NCBI RefSeq assembly: GCF_028621955.1
Contig: NZ_CP117516.1
Coordinates: 1,386,001-1,450,000, forward strand
Origin: Erythrobacter sp. BLCC-B19
Lineage (GTDB): Bacteria; Pseudomonadota; Alphaproteobacteria; Sphingomonadales; Sphingomonadaceae
Direction of reading: 5' to 3'
DNA length: 64,000 nt
This document shows positions 55,888 to 63,577 of the stretch, piece after piece; the first letter of the stretch is position 1, and the number at the start of each line of letters is the position of its first letter. The notes below the pieces were generated by a model that saw only the letters and a list, made by a program, of their open reading frames with translations, had not been told where the DNA came from and did not search any database. Position numbers and translations under genes: made by a program.

Positions 55888-57156
55888 ATGACGAAATCGC
55901 GCCCGATCAACCTCTTGTCGCTTGCTGCGCTGTGCGTGGCGGCTTTGGCGCTGTGGCTGGCCGGCCCGGCGCGCGCCGATAGCTGGGCCGAGCCCGCGAT
56001 CGAGACGACGCCGTCGGCAAACGGCCAGTTCCGCTTCACTGTCACCCCGGCCGACATCGGCAGCGTGCTCGACTATTTCCGCGAAGAAATCGCCGCCGAA
56101 GAAAGCGGCATCCCGGTCGAACGCCCCGCGCCGCTCGGGCTGCTCGAACGCCGCGATCCGCAGGGCAAGTGGCAGCCGGTGTGGGCCGGGCCGCTGGCGA
56201 ACTCGATCGCACCGGTCGAGGTGATCGTGGCCGATGATGGCCGCCATGTCGTCACCTTCGACAATTGGCACAGCCTTGGCCATGGCAGCCATGTGATCGT
56301 GATCTATGGCCCGGACGGCACGCTGGTGCGTTCGCTGGCGCTGACCGATCTGCTGCCGCAGGACTTCATCGAGGCCCAGCCGCATACTGTCAGTTCGATC
56401 CAGTGGCGCCAGGACGTGGGCCAGTTTTCCGCCGATGGGGCCAGCATCACGATCCCGGTCGCGGTGCCCTATGACGGGCGGCTCGATATGGAGGAGCAGA
56501 GCGTCCTCTTCACCATCGCGCTCGCCGATGGAGCGGTGACGATGCCGCCGCTCGAACAATGGGGTGCCGCGCTGGAATCGAGCGCCCGCGTGATCGCCTT
56601 GCAGCAGCAGTATGAGGCCGAGCGGCTCGCCTATCTCAAGGCGCCGCTGGTGGCGCCGCAGGGGTGCGAGGGCAGCGATTGGCACGAATATCTACGCGAG
56701 GCCCACGCGCGGCTCAGCACCGAGCCGCCGTTCGACAGCTTTGCCTCGACCACCGTGCTGTTCCCGCGCGATCACCCCCGCCACCGCGAATCGGTGAAGT
56801 GGCTGCGCGAGGAGGTCGCGGATGCGGCGTTGTTCCAGGGCGATGACGCCTTCGCCTCGCCATGCGACCCCGACGGGCTGGTGGCGGCCTTCGCCAAGGC
56901 GGTGAAGCGCGTTAAACCGGGCGCGGCCGAGGGGGCGACCATCTACATCGCCGCGCCCGAGCCGCAGTTTGCCGCTATCGCCAAGCTGACCGCGCCGACG
57001 GGCGCGAAAACCGTGTGGATCGACCCCGCCACCGCCATTCCCCAGCGCCCCGACCGCATCCCCGGCTCGCCCGAGCACGAGGCCGCGATGCAGGCTTGGC
57101 GCGACAAGATGGATGCCGAAATGGCCGAAACGGAAGAGGAAATGGCGGAGGACTAG
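55888..57156 (+). CDS. Secreted protein, function unknown
   Basis: A 422-residue protein with a clear signal peptide (LAALCVAALALWLAGPARA). The middle holds strand-rich segments (GRHVVTFDNWHSLGHGSHVIVIYGPDG) reminiscent of beta-propeller blades, and later a helical part. Two Cys (QGCEGSD, ASPCDPD) could pair. The last 20 residues are highly acidic (MAETEEEMAED). I do not recognise the family. Its stop overlaps that of the convergent GNAT gene by CTAG. It probably shares a transcript with the beta-helix gene, 37 bp upstream. Confidence 0.6.
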   Translation: MTKSRPINLLSLAALCVAALALWLAGPARADSWAEPAIETTPSANGQFRFTVTPADIGSVLDYFREEIAAEESGIPVERPAPLGLLERRDPQGKWQPVWAGPLANSIAPVEVIVADDGRHVVTFDNWHSLGHGSHVIVIYGPDGTLVRSLALTDLLPQDFIEAQPHTVSSIQWRQDVGQFSADGASITIPVAVPYDGRLDMEEQSVLFTIALADGAVTMPPLEQWGAALESSARVIALQQQYEAERLAYLKAPLVAPQGCEGSDWHEYLREAHARLSTEPPFDSFASTTVLFPRDHPRHRESVKWLREEVADAALFQGDDAFASPCDPDGLVAAFAKAVKRVKPGAAEGATIYIAAPEPQFAAIAKLTAPTGAKTVWIDPATAIPQRPDRIPGSPEHEAAMQAWRDKMDAEMAETEEEMAED

Positions 57157-57659
57157 GCGGCCCGGAACGCCGGCGGGTAGCTGACCTCGCCCGCGGGCAG
57201 ATCGCCCGACAGCACAAGGCACTGGAAATATTCGGGCGGCGGGCCGGGGTAGCGCAGTTGCGGCGCATGGCGAAAGCCAAAGCGGCTGTAATAGGCCGGG
57301 CTGCCGAGCAGCACGATCCCCGCCGCGCCGCGCGTTCGCAAGGTTGCAATGCCGTGCAGGATCAGCGCGCTGCCGATCCCCTGCCTGTGCAGTTCGGGCC
57401 ACACCGACACCGGGCCAAGATCATACCAATCGGGCGTGCCATCGCTGATCGAAACCCGCGAGAAGGCGATGTGGCCGACGATCCGCGTCCCATCCTCGGC
57501 GACCAGCGACAGGGCGAGATCGCCGTCGCGGCGTAGCGCGTCGACGAGGTGCTGTTCGTCACCTTCGCTGAAGGGCATATCGCGGAAGGCGGCTTCGGTG
57601 AGGCGGTGGATCGTGTCCTCGTCGCCCGGGCGTTCGGGGCGGATCGTGATCGCACTCAC
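57153..57659 (-). CDS. GNAT-family N-acetyltransferase
   Basis: A 168-residue single-domain acetyltransferase. The acetyl-CoA loop is VWPELHRQGIGSALI, preceded by DLGPVSV and followed by VLLGSPAYYSRFGF. This pattern is close to YhbS-type predicted acetyltransferases. The substrate is unknown. The GTG start at 57659 overlaps the ribA stop (GTGA), so it is the last gene of the xth-ribA-GNAT unit. Its stop codon overlaps the opposite gene's stop. Confidence 0.88.
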   Translation of the reverse strand: MSAITIRPERPGDEDTIHRLTEAAFRDMPFSEGDEQHLVDALRRDGDLALSLVAEDGTRIVGHIAFSRVSISDGTPDWYDLGPVSVWPELHRQGIGSALILHGIATLRTRGAAGIVLLGSPAYYSRFGFRHAPQLRYPGPPPEYFQCLVLSGDLPAGEVSYPPAFRAA

Positions 57660-58774
57660 GTCAGCAGATGCCCCGAGCGATCGCGCTTGGTCGCCAGATA
57701 GCGGGCGTTGTGGGGGTTTTCGGGGAGCTGGTGCGGCACCCGCTCGCTGACAGTGATCCCGGCGGCTTCCAGCGCGGCGACCTTGGCCGGATTGTTGGTC
57801 AGCAGCCGGATCGTCGTCGCCCCCAGCAGCTCCAGCATCCGCGCCGCCACGGGGAAATCACGCGCTTCGTCGGGCAGGCCGAGGCGCTGGTTGGCCTCGA
57901 CCGTGTCGAACCCCTGATCCTGCAAGCGATAGGCGCGCAGCTTGTTGACGAGGCCGATCCCGCGCCCTTCCTGCCGCATATAGAGCAGCACGCCCCAGCC
58001 ACCGCTGTCCCGCGCTTCGTGCGCCATCGCGTGGAGCGCTGCGTCGAGCTGCGGGCCGCAGTCGCACTTGAGGCTGCCGAGGATGTCCCCGGTGAGGCAT
58101 TCCGAATGGAGCCGCACCAGCGGTTGGCTGTCGCCGCTTTGCTTGCCGATGATCAGCGCGACGTGTTCGCGCAGGTCGGCAGCCGAGCGGAAGGCGACGA
58201 TCTCGGCGTCCTCGCAGGCGCTCACCGGAAGGCGCGCGCGGGTGACGATGCGCAAGGCGCCAGCGTCAGCATAGGCGGCGACATCGGCAACGGCGACCGG
58301 CACCGCCTCGCCCGCGCCGTCGGGGTCGACCATGAAGGCCGGCAGGATCCCGGCGATCCGCGCCAGTTCCAGCGCGGCGGCGGCGGTTTCGGCCCAGTCG
58401 AGGCTCACCGCCTTGAACGGGCCTTTCAAGGGATTGCCCAGATCAAGCGCCGGGTCGGCGATGGGCAGGGCATCGCGAAGGACAAAGGGCTCGCCGCCTG
58501 CGATCAGGACGGGCGCGTGCGGGACAGCGGCCTCTTTCTGGTTGGCGAGTTTCAGCGTCGCGGCGCGCGCGGCGGAAATCAGCATCCGGGGCGCTGAGGC
58601 ACCTTGCGCGATGGCGGTTTCGACGGGCAGCAGAACCGGCCCGCCGTCGAAGGCCAGCGGCCAGCCATGGCGCAGCGCATCGACCGCCTGCGCGGCGCGG
58701 CGCTCAGGAGACGGCGGGAGGCTCAGAGGTCGAACTCCGTGATCAGCGGCACGTGATCGGACGGCTGCTCCCAC
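57656..58774 (-). CDS. ribA: GTP cyclohydrolase II (riboflavin synthesis)
   Basis: Catalyses the first step from GTP to riboflavin. The C-terminal 200 residues carry RLHSECLTGD with the first zinc Cys, KCDCG with the other two, YMRQEGRGIGL with the active-site acid/Arg, and LLTNNPAKVAALEAAGI. About 150 N-terminal residues form the degenerate DHBP-synthase-like domain common in alphaproteobacteria. The start is uncertain: the GTG at 58774 would overlap xth by 52 bp. A CTG at 58726, forming CTGA with the xth stop, would match the overlap style of this genome. Confidence 0.85.
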   Translation of the reverse strand: MGAAVRSRAADHGVRPLSLPPSPERRAAQAVDALRHGWPLAFDGGPVLLPVETAIAQGASAPRMLISAARAATLKLANQKEAAVPHAPVLIAGGEPFVLRDALPIADPALDLGNPLKGPFKAVSLDWAETAAAALELARIAGILPAFMVDPDGAGEAVPVAVADVAAYADAGALRIVTRARLPVSACEDAEIVAFRSAADLREHVALIIGKQSGDSQPLVRLHSECLTGDILGSLKCDCGPQLDAALHAMAHEARDSGGWGVLLYMRQEGRGIGLVNKLRAYRLQDQGFDTVEANQRLGLPDEARDFPVAARMLELLGATTIRLLTNNPAKVAALEAAGITVSERVPHQLPENPHNARYLATKRDRSGHLLT

Positions 58775-59511
58775 GCCCGCGCCGCTTCGATCACGCGGTG
58801 CGCGCGCGCTTGGCCAGCGACCGCTGGCGAGGCCCACATGTGATCGAGGCGGCGGCCCTTGTCGTTCTCCTGCCAGCCGGGATTGCGGTAGCTCCACCAG
58901 GAATAATAGCGCTGCGGGGCGGGGATGTGCTGTCGGCCAAGATCGACCCAGCCGTGCGCGTCCTGGAACTTGCCCAGCGTCTCGACCTCGATCGGCGTAT
59001 GGCTGACGACCTTGAGGAGCTGCTTGTGGCTCCAGACGTCGCTTTCCAGCGGGGCGATGTTGAAATCGCCGACGATCAGCGTCGGGCGGTCGAGCGTGTC
59101 GGCCCAGCGGGTCATCCGCCCGAGGAAGTCGAGCTTCTGGCCGAACTTGGGGTTCACTGCGCGGTCGGGCACATCGCCGCCCGCCGGGACATAGACGTTC
59201 TCGACCAGGAGATCGCGTCCCACCACCTCGACTCCGATGTGCCGCGCCTCGCCATTGTCCTGCCAGTCGTGGCGGGTCACCTCGCGGATCGGGACGCGGC
59301 TGACGGTCGCGACCCCGTGATAGCCCTTCTGCCCGCTCACCGCCTGATGGGTGTAGCCGAGTGCGGCCAGCGCCTCGGCCGGAAACAGGTGGCTCTCGCA
59401 CTTGATTTCCTGCAGGCACAGGATGTCGGGCGCGGCCTCGGTCAGCAGCTTTTCGATGAGGCCGACCCGCAGGCGGGCCGAGTTGATGTTCCAGGTGGCG
59501 ACAGTCAGCAT
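58723..59511 (-). CDS. xth: Exodeoxyribonuclease III
   Basis: A 262-residue AP-endonuclease/exonuclease of the endonuclease-exonuclease-phosphatase fold. It has WNINSARLR, LCLQEIKCE with the metal Glu, YVPAGG with Tyr, VGDFNIAP with the catalytic Asp/Asn, and SDHVPLI with the final Asp-His. Full length. Divergent from the alkaline phosphatase across 98 bp. It probably heads an operon with ribA. Confidence 0.96.
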   Translation of the reverse strand: MLTVATWNINSARLRVGLIEKLLTEAAPDILCLQEIKCESHLFPAEALAALGYTHQAVSGQKGYHGVATVSRVPIREVTRHDWQDNGEARHIGVEVVGRDLLVENVYVPAGGDVPDRAVNPKFGQKLDFLGRMTRWADTLDRPTLIVGDFNIAPLESDVWSHKQLLKVVSHTPIEVETLGKFQDAHGWVDLGRQHIPAPQRYYSWWSYRNPGWQENDKGRRLDHMWASPAVAGQARAHRVIEAARAWEQPSDHVPLITEFDL

Positions 59512-59548
59512 GGGGGCGGACTTAGGGTGCCGCGCGCGAAACTTCTAG

Positions 59549-59566
59549 CTTTCACTTTATCGTCAA
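59549..59566 (+). promoter_or_regulatory. PHO-box-like repeat upstream of alkaline phosphatase
   Basis: CTTTCA-CTTTA-TCGTCA: two half sites resembling CTGTCA (5 of 6 and 4 of 6 matches) with the 11-bp period of PhoB sites. It lies 44 bp upstream of the phosphatase start, where activation by phosphate starvation would be expected. Confidence 0.45.
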
Positions 59567-59609
59567 ACAGCGGCGCGATAGGGCGGGGCGACCATCCCGG
59601 AGACGTTCC

Positions 59610-61019
59610 ATGACCCGCACCATCCTCGCCGCCCTGCTGCTCTCGACCGCAGCCGTCCCTGCTCTGGCCGAAGATGCGCCCAAGGAGCCGCGCGCCAAGA
59701 ACGTCATCCTGTTCATCGGCGATGGCATGGGCATTGCCACCATCACGGCCGCGCGCATCTATGACGGGCAGAAGCGCGGGGAGACCGGGGAGGAAAACAG
59801 CCTCAGCTTCGAACGCTTCCCCAATGTGGCGCTGGTCAAGACCTACAACACCAATGCGCAGGTGCCTGATTCGGCGGGTACGGCCACCGCGATGCATTCG
59901 GGCGTGAAGACCCGCATCGGCGTGCTCGGGATCGGGCCTGAAGCCGAAAAGGGCGTGTGCCGTGACGCTCTGGCGCATCCGCTCCCGTTGTTGGGCGAGG
60001 AGGCGAAGGCGCGCGGCCTTGCCTTGGGGATCGTCACCACCACCCGCCTGACCCACGCCACCCCGGCCAGCGTCTATTCCCGCAGCGCCGACCGCGACTG
60101 GGAGGCCGACAGCACCATCCCCGAAGGCCAGCGCCCCGAGGGCTGCAAGGACATCGCGCTCCAACTCGCCGAGGCGCAGTTCGATGTGGCTATGGGCGGG
60201 GGCACGGCGATGTTCTACGGCAAGGACAAGGGCGGACGCCGCCTCGATCCGGCGGCTGATCTCCCCGGGGCCTGGGCGGCAAGGACGGGCGGCGTTGTTG
60301 TGCGCGATGCTGCCAGCCTCGCCGCCGCACCGACGGACAAGCCGCTGCTCGGGCTGTTCAACCCCAGCCACATGACCTTCATGGCCGAGCGCAAACCCGA
60401 TTCGCCCGAGCCGACCCTCACCGACATGACCGCCGCCGCCCTTGCCCGGCTCAAGTCCGATCCCGACGGCTTCTACCTGATGGTCGAAGGCGGGCGGATC
60501 GACCACGCGCACCACGCCGGGCAAGCCGGTTTCGCGCTGGAGGAGGCGGTCGAGCTGGCGCGGGCGGTGCAATATGCGCTCGATCACACCGACCCTGCCG
60601 AGACCCTCATCATGGTCACCGCCGATCACAGCCATGTCTTCACGATCTCGGGCTATCCCAAGCGCGGGAACGACATCCTCGGACTGGTGGTGCCGCCGCA
60701 AGGCAGCGGCGAGGACGGGGGCGACGGCGCCTCGCCGCTGATCGCAGCGGACGGCAAGCCCTACACGACACTTGGCTATGCCAATGGGCCCGGCGGGATC
60801 TATGCCGATGAGGACGGTGACGGCGAGCATCTGCGCCCTGTTCCCCAGACCGGCCTGTCCGCGCGCCAGCAGGCGCTCGTGCCGCTCCCGGCGGAAACCC
60901 ACGGCGGCGAGGATGTCGCCCTGTTCGCCACCGGCCCCGGCGCTGCGCGCGCGCGGGGGGTGATCGAGCAGAACCTGATCTACAGCATCATCCGCAAGGC
61001 GCTGGGCTGGGGGGAGTAG
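59610..61019 (+). CDS. Alkaline phosphatase, PhoA family
   Basis: A 469-residue secreted phosphomonoesterase. The signal peptide is ILAALLLSTAAVPALA. The first metal Asp is in VILFIGDGMG, the phosphorylated Ser in PDSAGTATAMHSG (about residue 89), metal ligands in VEGGRIDHAHHAG, and TADHSHVF near residue 337. No Arg directly follows the nucleophile in the E. coli fashion; the TATAM form is common in alphaproteobacteria. Expected in the periplasm; the PHO-box-like site suggests phosphate control. Confidence 0.94.
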   Translation: MTRTILAALLLSTAAVPALAEDAPKEPRAKNVILFIGDGMGIATITAARIYDGQKRGETGEENSLSFERFPNVALVKTYNTNAQVPDSAGTATAMHSGVKTRIGVLGIGPEAEKGVCRDALAHPLPLLGEEAKARGLALGIVTTTRLTHATPASVYSRSADRDWEADSTIPEGQRPEGCKDIALQLAEAQFDVAMGGGTAMFYGKDKGGRRLDPAADLPGAWAARTGGVVVRDAASLAAAPTDKPLLGLFNPSHMTFMAERKPDSPEPTLTDMTAAALARLKSDPDGFYLMVEGGRIDHAHHAGQAGFALEEAVELARAVQYALDHTDPAETLIMVTADHSHVFTISGYPKRGNDILGLVVPPQGSGEDGGDGASPLIAADGKPYTTLGYANGPGGIYADEDGDGEHLRPVPQTGLSARQQALVPLPAETHGGEDVALFATGPGAARARGVIEQNLIYSIIRKALGWGE

Positions 61020-61163
61020 GGGGAGGATGAGGTAGCGCGCTGCTTCGGCGGGCGCAGCCACGCCGCAAGGCCGACCGGCCGCCCGCAGCGATGCGCCCGC
61101 AGGGCGCGTGAGCGAGGATTTCGCGCGCCGGAGGCGTGCGGAGAACAAAAACCCCAAAAAACC

Positions 61164-61197
61164 AAAAACCCCCGACCCGGGGGCGATGGGTCGGGGG
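61164..61197 (-). terminator. Rho-independent terminator (minus strand)
   Basis: CCCCCGACCC/GGGTCGGGGG, ten perfect pairs with a 9-base loop, followed on the minus strand by TTTTTGGTTTTTT. It ends transcription coming from lolA or from the candidate RNA just to its right. The rest of the gap 61020-61163 has only small hairpins such as GCGCCC-GCA-GGGCGC (61093-61107). Confidence 0.85.
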
Positions 61198-61290
61198 TTC
61201 CATGGAGCGTTCGTCACGCTTGTACAAGGCAGGCCCATTTCGAAGGGTGGGCAACAGGGGGGAAACCTCCCTTCGGCCCGCCTTGTTGAG
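61164..61290 (-). ncRNA. Candidate structured small RNA or lolA 3' RNA
   Basis: On the minus strand CAAGGCGGGCC (61285-61275) pairs with GGCCTGCCTTG (61235-61225) in 11 pairs, one being a G-U that would be an A-C mismatch on the plus strand. Inside it GAAGGG pairs with CCCTTC. A strong terminator follows 28 bases later. The strand-specific G-U argues for a real minus-strand RNA. Its 5' end is unknown; a GCGACAA/TTGTCGC hairpin is at 61327-61345. It could be a free sRNA or part of the lolA transcript. Confidence 0.45.
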
Positions 61291-61374
61291 AATGATTAGC
61301 CAAAAGAGCCTTTCGCTCACATGAACGCGACAAGTTTTTTGTCGCTTTCATACAACCGTTCGTCGGACGTCCGT

Positions 61375-62055
61375 TTATCCCGGACGACGAGCCGTGCGGC
61401 GCGGATCCTTGAAAGTGAAGGCAGAATCGGCCACCGCCACGCCATAGCGCTGGTTCGACAGGTTCACCCGCGTGCGGTTGTTCTGGGCATCGAGCGCGAC
61501 CCAGTGGGTCAGCTGCAAGCCGCCCGGTGCCGCGGCGTTCTTGACGAAGATCAGCGTGATCATCCCGAATTCGGGCTTCTTGGGATCGCGCACTTCGACG
61601 CTCAGCACGTCGGGGTTCCCGGTCGGCACCATCTTGCCGTAACGCTTCACGTCCTTGTCGGGATCGAACAGCGCGCCCAGCGGCGAATTGCCGATCGGCC
61701 AGCGTTCAACCTGGCTGACTTCGTAGTCGATCACATAGAGCGACTTGCCGTTCGAGACGACGAGGAAGTCGGCATCCTTGCCATAGTCGAAGCGGATCTT
61801 GCCGGGGCGCTTCAGCGTCATCGTGCCGCGCAGGGTCTGGCCTTGGCGGTCGGTCTGGGTGAAGTCGGCCTTCATGGTCGAAATCGCCCGCAGCGCGCCG
61901 ACCACCTTGTCGAGATCGGCGGCGCTTTTCGAGGCGGATTGCGCCATCGCCGGGGGCGCCAGCGGGGCGCGCTCACCGGGAATGAGGCCAAGAGCCAGCG
62001 CTCCGGCCCCAAGGCCGAACGCGAGCGTGCGAAAGGTGAGAACAGGTTTCGTCAT
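61375..62055 (-). CDS. lolA: Outer-membrane lipoprotein carrier LolA
   Basis: A 226-residue periplasmic protein with a signal peptide (LAFGLGAGALALGLIPG). The LolA fold is clear: MKADFTQTDRQGQTLRGTM, KRPGKIRFDYG and KSLYVIDYEVSQVERWPI, with the hydrophobic lipoprotein cavity. It shuttles lipoproteins to the outer membrane. The ATG at 62055 was chosen. It is preceded by rpmG on the same strand 80 bp upstream and followed by a terminator. Confidence 0.93.
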   Translation of the reverse strand: MTKPVLTFRTLAFGLGAGALALGLIPGERAPLAPPAMAQSASKSAADLDKVVGALRAISTMKADFTQTDRQGQTLRGTMTLKRPGKIRFDYGKDADFLVVSNGKSLYVIDYEVSQVERWPIGNSPLGALFDPDKDVKRYGKMVPTGNPDVLSVEVRDPKKPEFGMITLIFVKNAAAPGGLQLTHWVALDAQNNRTRVNLSNQRYGVAVADSAFTFKDPRRTARRPG

Positions 62056-62134
62056 GCCCAGCCGGTTAGGGCCGCAGGCTTGAACTGTCGATGAATTATC
62101 GCGCCGCCTGCCATACAGCTGGCGCGGCCAGATC

Positions 62135-62302
62135 TTACTTGATCTTGGCTTCCTTGAACTCGACGTGCTTGCGCGCCACCGGGTCATACTTGCGGAAGCT
62201 CATCTTCTCGGTGATGTTGCGCGGGTTCTTCTTGGTCACGTAGAAGAAGCCGGTGCCCTCGGTGGAGACGAGGCGGATCTTGACGGTGGTGGGCTTCGCC
62301 AT
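62135..62302 (-). CDS. rpmG: Ribosomal protein L33
   Basis: A 55-residue ribosomal protein of the large subunit. The sequence [20 protein letters not shown] and the later [20 protein letters not shown] are unmistakable. It is of the cysteine-free type, so it does not bind zinc. It starts at the ATG at 62302 and ends in TAA. It lies alone between arfB and lolA; upstream is a 10-bp inverted repeat. Confidence 0.97.
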   Translation of the reverse strand: MAKPTTVKIRLVSTEGTGFFYVTKKNPRNITEKMSFRKYDPVARKHVEFKEAKIK

Positions 62303-62367
62303 GGCGGTATCCTGTCAACTGGGTCGGCCCGGCGATTGCTGTCCGCAGGGCTAGAAAAGCAAATAGC

Positions 62368-62409
62368 GGCGCGCCCGGAAGGCCCGGCACACCGCCACAC
62401 GGGCGCGCC
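62368..62409. repeat. 10-bp inverted repeat between arfB and rpmG
   Basis: GGCGCGCCCG and CGGGCGCGCC are perfect inverted arms around 22 bases. It lies 49 bp past the arfB stop and 66 bp before the rpmG start. It could be the terminator of the RluA-arfB operon (no T run) or an rpmG control hairpin. Confidence 0.45.
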
Positions 62410-62457
62410 ATTCGCCGATTCACGGGGAAAAGTCAATAAGCCTCGCAGGCCCGCGCG

Positions 62458-62883
62458 CTACCAATCCGAGGCTTTGGGCTTCCCGCGATTGGCCTTGACC
62501 GCGCCGCGCACTTTCTTGACCTTCAGTCGCTCGGTCTTGCCAACGCGGTTGAGGCGGGTCTTGGCGCGGCGCTTGGGTTCGACTTCGGCCTGCGCGATCA
62601 GCGCGGCGAGCTTTTCGCGCGCGTCCTGGCGGTTGGCCTCCTGCGTCCGGTGCGCCTTGGAGGTGATGATGAGATCGCCGTTGCCCGCGATTCGTCCCCC
62701 CGCCAGCGCACGAAGCCGCGCGAACACCGGAACCGGCAGGCGCAGCGCATAGATATTGACGCGCAGCTCCACTTCCGTGGCGACCTTGTTGGCGTTCTGC
62801 CCGCCGGGGCCGGAACCTGCGAGAAAGCTCTCGCTGGCGAGTCGCAAGGCGCGGGCGGTCAGAGGCTCTGCGCCGTCATCCAT
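62458..62883 (-). CDS. arfB: Peptidyl-tRNA hydrolase ArfB (ribosome rescue)
   Basis: A 141-residue release-factor-like protein. The GGQ motif is in SGPGGQNANKVATEVEL, which hydrolyses peptidyl-tRNA on stalled ribosomes. The C-terminus is a basic, flexible tail (KRRAKTRLNRVGKTERLKVKK) that enters the mRNA channel. No stop-codon recognition domain. The start at 62883 overlaps the pseudouridine synthase stop by 8 bp. Confidence 0.93.
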   Translation of the reverse strand: MDDGAEPLTARALRLASESFLAGSGPGGQNANKVATEVELRVNIYALRLPVPVFARLRALAGGRIAGNGDLIITSKAHRTQEANRQDAREKLAALIAQAEVEPKRRAKTRLNRVGKTERLKVKKVRGAVKANRGKPKASDW

Positions 62884-63538
62884 CGCTCACCCCGAAGGCG
62901 AGGAAATCGCGTGGCAGGGGTGCGCGCGCTTCGATCGCGGTTTTGCCGGGGCGCTCGACCGTCAGGCTTTCGGCGTGGAGCATGGTGCGCTTGGCTGCGC
63001 CCGCATGGCCCGCGCCATAGACCGGATCACCCAGCAGGGGCGCGCCCAGACCTTTGAGCGCATGAACCCGCAGCTGGTGCGTGCGGCCGGTTTCGGGGCG
63101 GAAGCGGATGAGGCTGTGCGGCCCCAGTTCCTCGACCAGTTCCCAGTGCGAGACGGCGGGCTTGCCCTTCTTCGCCGGGATCATCCGCCAGCCCTTCTCG
63201 GCCGAGCTGATTTTCGACAGCGCGAGCTCGATCGTGCCCCCGGTGCCCGGCGGACGACCTGCGAGAATGGCGAGATAGGTCTTGCCCACCAGCCGTTCCT
63301 CGAACGCCCGATTGAAGCGGGCCAGCGCCTTGGGATTGCGCGCGAGCAGCAGGCAGCCGCTGGTGTCGGTATCCAGCCGGTGCACCGCCACCGGGGCGCG
63401 CTGGAAGCCCAGTTTCAGCCGATCAAGGTGATCTTCAAGGCAGATCCCGCCCTTCCTCGGCCGGTCGACCGCCATGCCCGAGGGCTTGTCGATCACCAGT
63501 GCTTCGCCGTCTTCATAGAGGATTGTGATGTCAGCCAT
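62876..63538 (-). CDS. RluA-family pseudouridine synthase
   Basis: A 220-residue RNA pseudouridine synthase without an S4 domain. The catalytic Asp is in HRLDTDTSG (about residue 56), the Tyr in KTYLAIL, and RFRPETGRTHQLRVH is the third conserved motif. The short form fits RluA- or RsuA-like enzymes acting on rRNA or tRNA; the target base is unknown. Overlaps arfB, with which it forms a translation-related pair. Confidence 0.93.
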   Translation of the reverse strand: MADITILYEDGEALVIDKPSGMAVDRPRKGGICLEDHLDRLKLGFQRAPVAVHRLDTDTSGCLLLARNPKALARFNRAFEERLVGKTYLAILAGRPPGTGGTIELALSKISSAEKGWRMIPAKKGKPAVSHWELVEELGPHSLIRFRPETGRTHQLRVHALKGLGAPLLGDPVYGAGHAGAAKRTMLHAESLTVERPGKTAIEARAPLPRDFLAFGVSDG

Positions 63539-63550
63539 GCGGCCCCTTAT

Positions 63551-63577
63551 CCGTTCGGGCGGGGCTTGTCGAAGGAC
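63551..63577. repeat. Degenerate single REP of the CTTCGACAAGCTCAG family
   Basis: CCGTTCG then a diverged middle and GCTTGTCGAAGGAC align with the left unit at 51684. It is single rather than paired and fills the gap between the RluA gene and the pabC-like gene. Confidence 0.55.

Noticed and set aside
61164..61290. 6S, SRP or tmRNA identity for the structured RNA
   Set aside because: The conserved SRP tetraloop region, tmRNA tag region and the 6S open-bubble arrangement are not seen.
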